This document shows positions 59,523 through 64,000 of a DNA stretch of 64,000 bases, piece after piece. The number at the start of each line of letters is the position of its first letter. The first letter of the stretch is position 1. This DNA is from UBA1141 sp963665155 (lineage in GTDB: Bacteria; Chloroflexota; Dehalococcoidia; Lucifugimonadales; UBA3495). The position numbers and the translations under genes were made by a program. Under the pieces are notes generated by a model. It did not search any database and had not been told where the DNA came from. It saw only the letters and a list, made by a program, of their open reading frames with translations. The stretch covers positions 1,612,001 through 1,676,000 of the forward strand of contig OY761986.2 in NCBI GenBank assembly GCA_963665155.2. Reading direction: 5' to 3'.

Positions 59523-60524
59523 TTAGCTAAACTGTGGTATGACCTTCTCAGCAAACAAGCGCATGGACTTGGCAACCTCTTCTTGAGGCACCATTCCGCC
59601 TGTGTTGAACCAGCACATGAACTCGTCGGCATCGTACATCTGCTGAATCTGCCGCAGCCTATCGGCACATTCTTCGGGGTCGCCAATAGCAGCAAAATCG
59701 GCGTCGACCAGTCCGTAGTTGAGCATGTTGGCCCGCTCCATACCCCGACCGTGGCTGGTTGCCCGAAGTGTGCCCAAGTAGTTGTCGATGCTCCCTTCAA
59801 ACCCGGCTAGGGCTTTCTTGCGGGTTTCGGCGACAAAGGTGGGCACGTTGACGTTCACTTTGCCTCCCGGCGCGTCGTCGATCAAGTTACGGCGAAATTC
59901 CTTCAGACCTGCCTGAGCGCCCTCAATGGTCGAGATCATGGGCGCCAGCAGAACGCTGTGGCCCATTTTTCCCACCATTCCAAAGGTATCGGGACTATTG
60001 GCTGCCACATAGACCGGCGGATGGGGTTTCTGTTGTGGTTTGGGCTCTACGCGGACGCCTTCAACGTTGAAGTGCTCCCCTTTGAAATTAACCTCATCGT
60101 TGGTCCACGCTTGGAGGATCAGCTCAACCGCTTCTCGAAAACTGTTTCTGCCTCCCTCCATGTCCACGCCGTAACCATCGAAATGCCGGGGATTGGACCC
60201 ACGGCCAATACCGAAGACGGCCCGGCCATGGGACAGTATATCCAGGGTGGCGGTTTCCTCGGCCAAGCGGATGGGGTGATGCAATGGCACGAGGTTGACC
60301 GCCGAGCCTATCTTGATCTTTTTGGTAGTGGCGGCAATGGCTGCGCCAATCATCAAAGGAGCGGGCATAACGGAGAACCGGCCATTGAAATGGAGTTCAG
60401 CCAGCCACACGTTATCAAAACCCAACTCATCGGCCAATCGGGCTTGGGCTATGGTGTCGTCGTAGCGGGCGGAAACCGTTTGTCCTTCCCCGCAGGGCAG
60501 TTGGTAGAAAACGCCAAACTTCAT
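59523..60524 (-). CDS. LLM-class (luciferase-like) flavin-dependent oxidoreductase, copy 2
   Basis: The 333-residue paralogue of the preceding entry opens MKFGVFYQLPCGEGQTVSA and has DNVWLAELHFNGRFS, IGSAVNLVPLHHPIRLAEE and VFGIGRGSNPRHFDGYG. An aggag ribosome binding site lies upstream. It differs from copy 1 mainly in the C-terminal third, where substrate contacts lie, so the two may act on different compounds. The genes are 133 bp apart and in tandem, and multiple LLM paralogues are known from SAR202-type Chloroflexota. Confidence 0.9.
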   Translation of the reverse strand: MKFGVFYQLPCGEGQTVSARYDDTIAQARLADELGFDNVWLAELHFNGRFSVMPAPLMIGAAIAATTKKIKIGSAVNLVPLHHPIRLAEETATLDILSHGRAVFGIGRGSNPRHFDGYGVDMEGGRNSFREAVELILQAWTNDEVNFKGEHFNVEGVRVEPKPQQKPHPPVYVAANSPDTFGMVGKMGHSVLLAPMISTIEGAQAGLKEFRRNLIDDAPGGKVNVNVPTFVAETRKKALAGFEGSIDNYLGTLRATSHGRGMERANMLNYGLVDADFAAIGDPEECADRLRQIQQMYDADEFMCWFNTGGMVPQEEVAKSMRLFAEKVIPQFS

Positions 60525-60654
60525 TGAGTACGCTCCTGTTTAGCTCTCAGCGCTCAGCAATCAGCGCTCAGCCGATGGTGACTCGCTGCCTTGTTTCTTG
60601 CAGTATCGTATCTTGCAGTATTGTGTCAGGCCAATAAAATCCAATGGGTTGGCT

Positions 60655-62232
60655 CTAGAGGGGAATGTTGCCGTGCTTTTTGGCTGGCAGGGTATCTCGC
60701 TTGTTTTGCAGCATTTCCAGAGCTTTGAGTATTCGCAAGCGGGTGTCCGCCGGGTCGATCACATCGTCCACGAAACCGTAGTTGGCTGCGACGTACGGGT
60801 TGGTAAACTTCTCTTGGTAGTCTGCGACCAGTTCTTTCCTTCGCTGTTCCGGGTTCTCGGATTTGGATATCTCTTCCCTATATATTATGTTGACCGCACC
60901 CTCGGCTCCCATGACAGCAATTTCCGCCGATGGCCATACCAGGTTGATGTCCGAACGCAGGTGCTTGCTGCTCATGACGATATAGGCCCCGCCGTAAGCC
61001 TTGCGGGTTATGACTGCGACTTTGGGCACGGTGGCCTCGGCGTAGGCAAATATTAGCTTGGCCCCGTGTCTAATGATCCCTCCGTACTCCTGGTCTACCC
61101 CGGGCATAAACCCAGGGACATCCACCAAGGTCACCAAGGGAATATTGAAGCAATCGCAAAAACGAACAAATCGAGCGGCCTTGTTGGACGCATCAATGTC
61201 CAACACGCCTGCCAAATGAGCAGGCTGGTTGCCGACTAGGCCCACGGCACGACCGTCCATCCGGCCAAACCCGACCACCACGTTTGGGGCGAAGTTTTGG
61301 TGGACCTCCAAGAACTCCTCGTCGTCAATTAGCCGGTAGATAATATCCCGAACGTCGTAGGCTCGGTTGGCATCATCGGGGATCAAGTACCTTAGGTCGG
61401 GGTCATTCATCGAAGAACCCACGGAAGAACCCACGCTGTTGGCCACCATAGGCGTGTCTTCCAAGTTGTTGGAAGGCAGGAAGCTGAGCAGATGTCGTAC
61501 CTCCGACAAGCACTCCTCCTCGGTGTCGTAAACGAAGTGGGCGACTCCGCTTCTAGTGGCATGGGTCGCCGCTCCACCTAGTTGTTCGTGGGTCACTTCC
61601 TCGCCGGTTACCGCCTTGATAACGTCGGGGCCGGTGATGTACATCTGACCCAATTCCTTCACCATGAAAACGAAGTCGGTTATCGCTGGCGAGTACACTG
61701 CCCCGCCGGCCGACGGGCCCAGGATGACGGAGATTTGCGGCACCACTCCAGAGTACATGGTATTTCTGAGAAAGATGTCGCCATAAGCGGCCAGGCTCAA
61801 AGCGCCTTCTTGAATCCTAGCGCCTCCGGAGTCGTTGATACCCACCACGGGGCACCCTGTCTTCGACGCCAAGTCCATGACCTTGCAAATCTTCTGGCTC
61901 ACCACCTCTGATAAGGATCCGCCGAACACGGTGAAATCTTGGGAAAATGCAAAGATTTGCCGGCCCTCCACCTTGCCGTGGCCGGTCACCACCGCATCTC
62001 CCAGAAATGTCCTATCCGCCAGACCAAAATCGGTAGCCCGGTGGGTGACGAAGCTGTCTATCTCCTCAAAGGTCCCTTCATCCATGAGCAGCGCCAGCCG
62101 TTCCCTAGCCGTGAGCTTCCCCCGGCTGTGCTGTGCGTCGATGCGTTGCTGACCACCGCCTTTTTGGGACTGCAGGCGCAGTTTTTCCAGTGATTCGAGT
62201 TTTTGATCTATGGTTCTTTTTTCCTCAGTCAC
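60655..62232 (-). CDS. Acyl-CoA carboxylase carboxyltransferase (PccB/MmdA family)
   Basis: The 525-residue protein has the biotin-dependent carboxyltransferase fold: GKLTARERLALLMDEGTFEE, FSQDFTVFGGSLSE, DSGGARIQEGALSL, GPSAGGAVYSPAITDF and the closing AVMGAEGAVNIIYREE. It is a beta subunit of propionyl- or methylmalonyl-CoA type enzymes, and separate from the fused AccDA at 4107. Starts with GTG at 62232, six bases after ggag. No biotin-carrier or biotin carboxylase subunit is adjacent, so the partner lies elsewhere. Divergent from folP. Confidence 0.94.
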   Translation of the reverse strand: MTEEKRTIDQKLESLEKLRLQSQKGGGQQRIDAQHSRGKLTARERLALLMDEGTFEEIDSFVTHRATDFGLADRTFLGDAVVTGHGKVEGRQIFAFSQDFTVFGGSLSEVVSQKICKVMDLASKTGCPVVGINDSGGARIQEGALSLAAYGDIFLRNTMYSGVVPQISVILGPSAGGAVYSPAITDFVFMVKELGQMYITGPDVIKAVTGEEVTHEQLGGAATHATRSGVAHFVYDTEEECLSEVRHLLSFLPSNNLEDTPMVANSVGSSVGSSMNDPDLRYLIPDDANRAYDVRDIIYRLIDDEEFLEVHQNFAPNVVVGFGRMDGRAVGLVGNQPAHLAGVLDIDASNKAARFVRFCDCFNIPLVTLVDVPGFMPGVDQEYGGIIRHGAKLIFAYAEATVPKVAVITRKAYGGAYIVMSSKHLRSDINLVWPSAEIAVMGAEGAVNIIYREEISKSENPEQRRKELVADYQEKFTNPYVAANYGFVDDVIDPADTRLRILKALEMLQNKRDTLPAKKHGNIPL

Positions 62233-62438
62233 TGCACGCTCCAGAGTTACCTAAAGGGAATGGGACAATAAATTACGTTGATGTCCGGGAATGAGGTCCG
62301 GCTATACGAAAACCAGTCCCGAATATTACGCTCATGCCATAGCCCTAGCCGACGCTAAAAGCTGGGGGGTGAGCTTCATCCTAGCAGACGGGTATATCCC
62401 GTGCAAGGCAGGGCAAGAGTGATAGAATTGGCCTGCGT

Positions 62439-63374
62439 ATGAACCAACCGAACGACAAGAAACGCCAGGGTCAATTCAGCCTCACGAACATCAAGGTTGC
62501 CAACGGCGAGCCATTGGTGTGGGGAAAACGAACCTACATTATGGGGATCATCAATCTGACCCCCGACTCATTTTCGGGCGACGGTTTGGCTTCGGACGTT
62601 GAAGCAGCATTGGATCAAGCCCTTCGCTTTCAAGACGAAGGAGCGGATTTTCTGGATATAGGCGGCGAGTCCACCCGACCCACCTCTGTCCCTATCACCC
62701 CTGAAGAAGAGTTGGGCCGTCTGCTGCCCGCTCTCGGGGCAATCGCCAAACGGGTGTCGATCCCTATCAGCGTGGACACCTACAAGGCCCCGGTAGCCCG
62801 TCAGGCCGTCCAGGCTGGAGCGGTTATAATCAACGACGTGTGGGGCTTGAAGGCGGACCCGGAATTGGCGGACGTGGCCGCACAGGCGGGGGTTCCGTTG
62901 ATAATCATGCACAACCAGAAAACCCGCGATTACGAAGATTTACTGCCTGACATCTTCGATAGCCTTTCCGAGAGCGTGGCAACAGCCAAGAATGCTGGCG
63001 TGACGGATGGCAACATCATTCTTGATCCGGGCATCGGCTTCGGCAAAACTCCAGACCACAACCTGGAAATACTCCATCGCTTGGAAGAATTCAAGGGCTT
63101 GGGTTACCCCTTGCTGGTGGGAACATCCCGTAAATCCACCATCCGTTTGACGCTGGAACTGCCAACCGGCCAATCAGGAGCTAACTCAGCGTGCAGCAAC
63201 GCAGTTGGCAAATCTTTAGAACCGTTGATTCAAGGCACCGCCGCAACCGTGGCATTGGCAATTGCGAGTAGCGCAGACATCGTCCGGGTTCACGACGTGA
63301 AGGAGATGCGAAGTGTGTGCCGAATGAGCGACGCAATTGTCCGCGGCTGGAGGCCTCCAAATTGGAAGCAGTGA
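62439..63374 (+). CDS. folP: Dihydropteroate synthase
   Basis: The enzyme joins p-aminobenzoate to the pterin diphosphate in folate synthesis. The 311-residue protein shows both signatures, IMGIINLTPDSFSGDG near residue 33 and DIGGESTRPTSVP near 70, then DPGIGFGKTPDHNLEIL and GTSRKS. The first 22 residues are a polar extension. The folK start (GTG 63371) overlaps its stop by four bases, so the two are coupled. The 206-bp gap upstream, shared with pccB, should hold its promoter. Confidence 0.96.
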   Translation: MNQPNDKKRQGQFSLTNIKVANGEPLVWGKRTYIMGIINLTPDSFSGDGLASDVEAALDQALRFQDEGADFLDIGGESTRPTSVPITPEEELGRLLPALGAIAKRVSIPISVDTYKAPVARQAVQAGAVIINDVWGLKADPELADVAAQAGVPLIIMHNQKTRDYEDLLPDIFDSLSESVATAKNAGVTDGNIILDPGIGFGKTPDHNLEILHRLEEFKGLGYPLLVGTSRKSTIRLTLELPTGQSGANSACSNAVGKSLEPLIQGTAATVALAIASSADIVRVHDVKEMRSVCRMSDAIVRGWRPPNWKQ

Positions 63375-63940
63375 CCGGGAAATGGGAAAAGGCCTATCTT
63401 GGATTGGGCTCCAACTTGGGCTGCCGGGAAGAAAACCTGGCCGCGGCGATCCACAAGCTGAATGAGGTTCCTAAAATTCCAACAAGCAGTGATCTAAACA
63501 CCTGCACACCGGAAGCAGAAGTAATCAGGGTCTTGCGCTCTTCGGGGATTTACGAGACTGCCCCCTGGGGATTGGAAGATCAACCCGAATTCTTGAATTC
63601 CGTCATAGAAGTAGAAACCATGCTGACGCCAGCGGGTCTGCTGGAACGAACAAAAGGCGTTGAAGAGGCATTAGGGCGGCAGCCGGGAGTGCGCTACGGG
63701 CCCCGGCTAATCGATATAGATATTCTTTTGTTCGGTAGCCAAGTTGTCGAACAAGCAGACCTACAGATTCCCCACCCCCGGTTGCATCTCAGAGCGTTTG
63801 CGCTGATACCTCTGGCGGAATTGGTTTCGTCGTTGGTCCACCCGGTCTTAGACCTCACGGTCGGACATTTGGTTCGGCAGGTCGATGGCCGGGAAGGGGT
63901 CAGGTCTTGGGCCTCGCCGCCGGCAGTTTTGGGGAAATAG
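63371..63940 (+). CDS. folK: 6-hydroxymethyl-dihydropterin pyrophosphokinase
   Basis: FolK supplies the pyrophosphorylated pterin used by FolP. The protein has the HPPK text AYLGLGSNLGCREENL, IYETAPWGLEDQPEFLNSVIEV, RYGPRLIDIDILLFG and PHPRLHLRAFALIPLAEL. The GTG at 63371 forms a GTGA overlap with the folP stop codon and is the likely start; an ATG at 63317 in another frame of folP would add 18 residues with no family match. This gives 190 residues; the usual range is 160-180. Confidence 0.92.
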   Translation: MTGKWEKAYLGLGSNLGCREENLAAAIHKLNEVPKIPTSSDLNTCTPEAEVIRVLRSSGIYETAPWGLEDQPEFLNSVIEVETMLTPAGLLERTKGVEEALGRQPGVRYGPRLIDIDILLFGSQVVEQADLQIPHPRLHLRAFALIPLAELVSSLVHPVLDLTVGHLVRQVDGREGVRSWASPPAVLGK

Positions 63941-64000
63941 GTGGCTGTAAGTGGGTTTATTAGTCTGGAAGGACAGTCGGCATTGAGAGTCGCCGGTTTA
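63941..64000 (+). CDS. Possible start of a further gene in the folate operon
   Basis: GTG at 63941, directly behind the folK stop, opens a frame that runs without stop to the window edge (VAVSGFISLEGQSALRVAGL). A folate-operon neighbour would be usual here, but 20 codons are too few to name it. Confidence 0.25.
   Translation, partial: MAVSGFISLEGQSALRVAGL

Noticed and set aside
1..64000. tRNA genes, rRNA genes and CRISPR arrays
   Set aside because: I looked for T-loop GTTCRA patterns, cloverleaf stems and regular 24-37 bp direct repeats with unique spacers and saw none. The tandem repeats in the window have no unique spacers. I could not run tRNAscan-SE.

Overview
This window looks like chromosomal DNA of an uncultured bacterium, most probably a Chloroflexota lineage of the Dehalococcoidia/SAR202 kind. 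The grounds are the gene set: a fused acetyl-CoA carboxylase accDA, tandem F420/FMN luciferase-like monooxygenases, AtuA/DUF4387, DUF6282, GMC oxidoreductase, dienelactone hydrolase, several acetolactate-synthase-like enzymes, and both GlnRS and GluRS. This is a judgement from protein families. No rRNA gene is present to settle taxonomy, and I saw no tRNA, CRISPR array, complete insertion sequence or prophage.

Layout. 0-6 kb: a truncated membrane protein, a GreA factor with an extra N-terminal domain, a quinone reductase, an Fe-S assembly pair (SufT-like and Mrp) behind a good sigma70 promoter, and accDA. 6-14 kb: a GatC/AtzG-like small protein with its amidase, dienelactone hydrolase, an unusual SDR, a zinc alcohol dehydrogenase, a lipoprotein and a DUF6282 hydrolase. 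14-19 kb: the operon CNNM/CorC-phosphatase-tilS, then tsaD. 20-24 kb: a broken, highly repetitive chimeric gene and a noncoding stretch with a 42-bp inverted repeat, followed by a T-box leader that controls ilvB (24.2-26 kb). 26-36.5 kb: DUF4349 lipoprotein, a small HTH protein, fumC, a dihaem cytochrome, GMC and iron-type alcohol dehydrogenases, and a frameshifted ThDP enzyme. 36.7-40 kb: a cobalamin riboswitch with terminator ahead of bluB, then a PaREP1-like protein with mtaB. 40-45 kb: MBL hydrolase, a 970-bp AT-rich gap, DUF1800 and NHL proteins. 45-50 kb: the lspA-rluD-gltX-glnS group. 50-56.6 kb: hydrolase, threonine aldolase, a broken NTF2-like gene, the AtuA/DUF4387/isochorismatase group and an arrestin-like protein. 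56.7-64 kb: rarA, two luciferase-like monooxygenases, a PccB-type carboxyltransferase, folP-folK.

Functionally this is a core of translation and tRNA modification (tilS, tsaD, mtaB, glnS, gltX, rluD), lipid and branched-chain amino acid synthesis (accDA, ilvB), folate and cobalamin-ligand synthesis (folP, folK, bluB), plus an accessory set of oxidoreductases and hydrolases suited to breaking down diverse organic compounds. Two classical riboswitch-class leaders (T-box, cobalamin) are clear.

Three patterns cut across the window. Short perfect tandem duplications (12-48 bp units) sit at gene boundaries again and again, three of them across stop codons. Several genes are interrupted by single lesions (two frameshifts and three in-frame stops), so either gene decay or sequence error is at work. 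Two genes carry DNA-binding-type domains normally seen in mobile elements fused to unrelated enzymes or factors.
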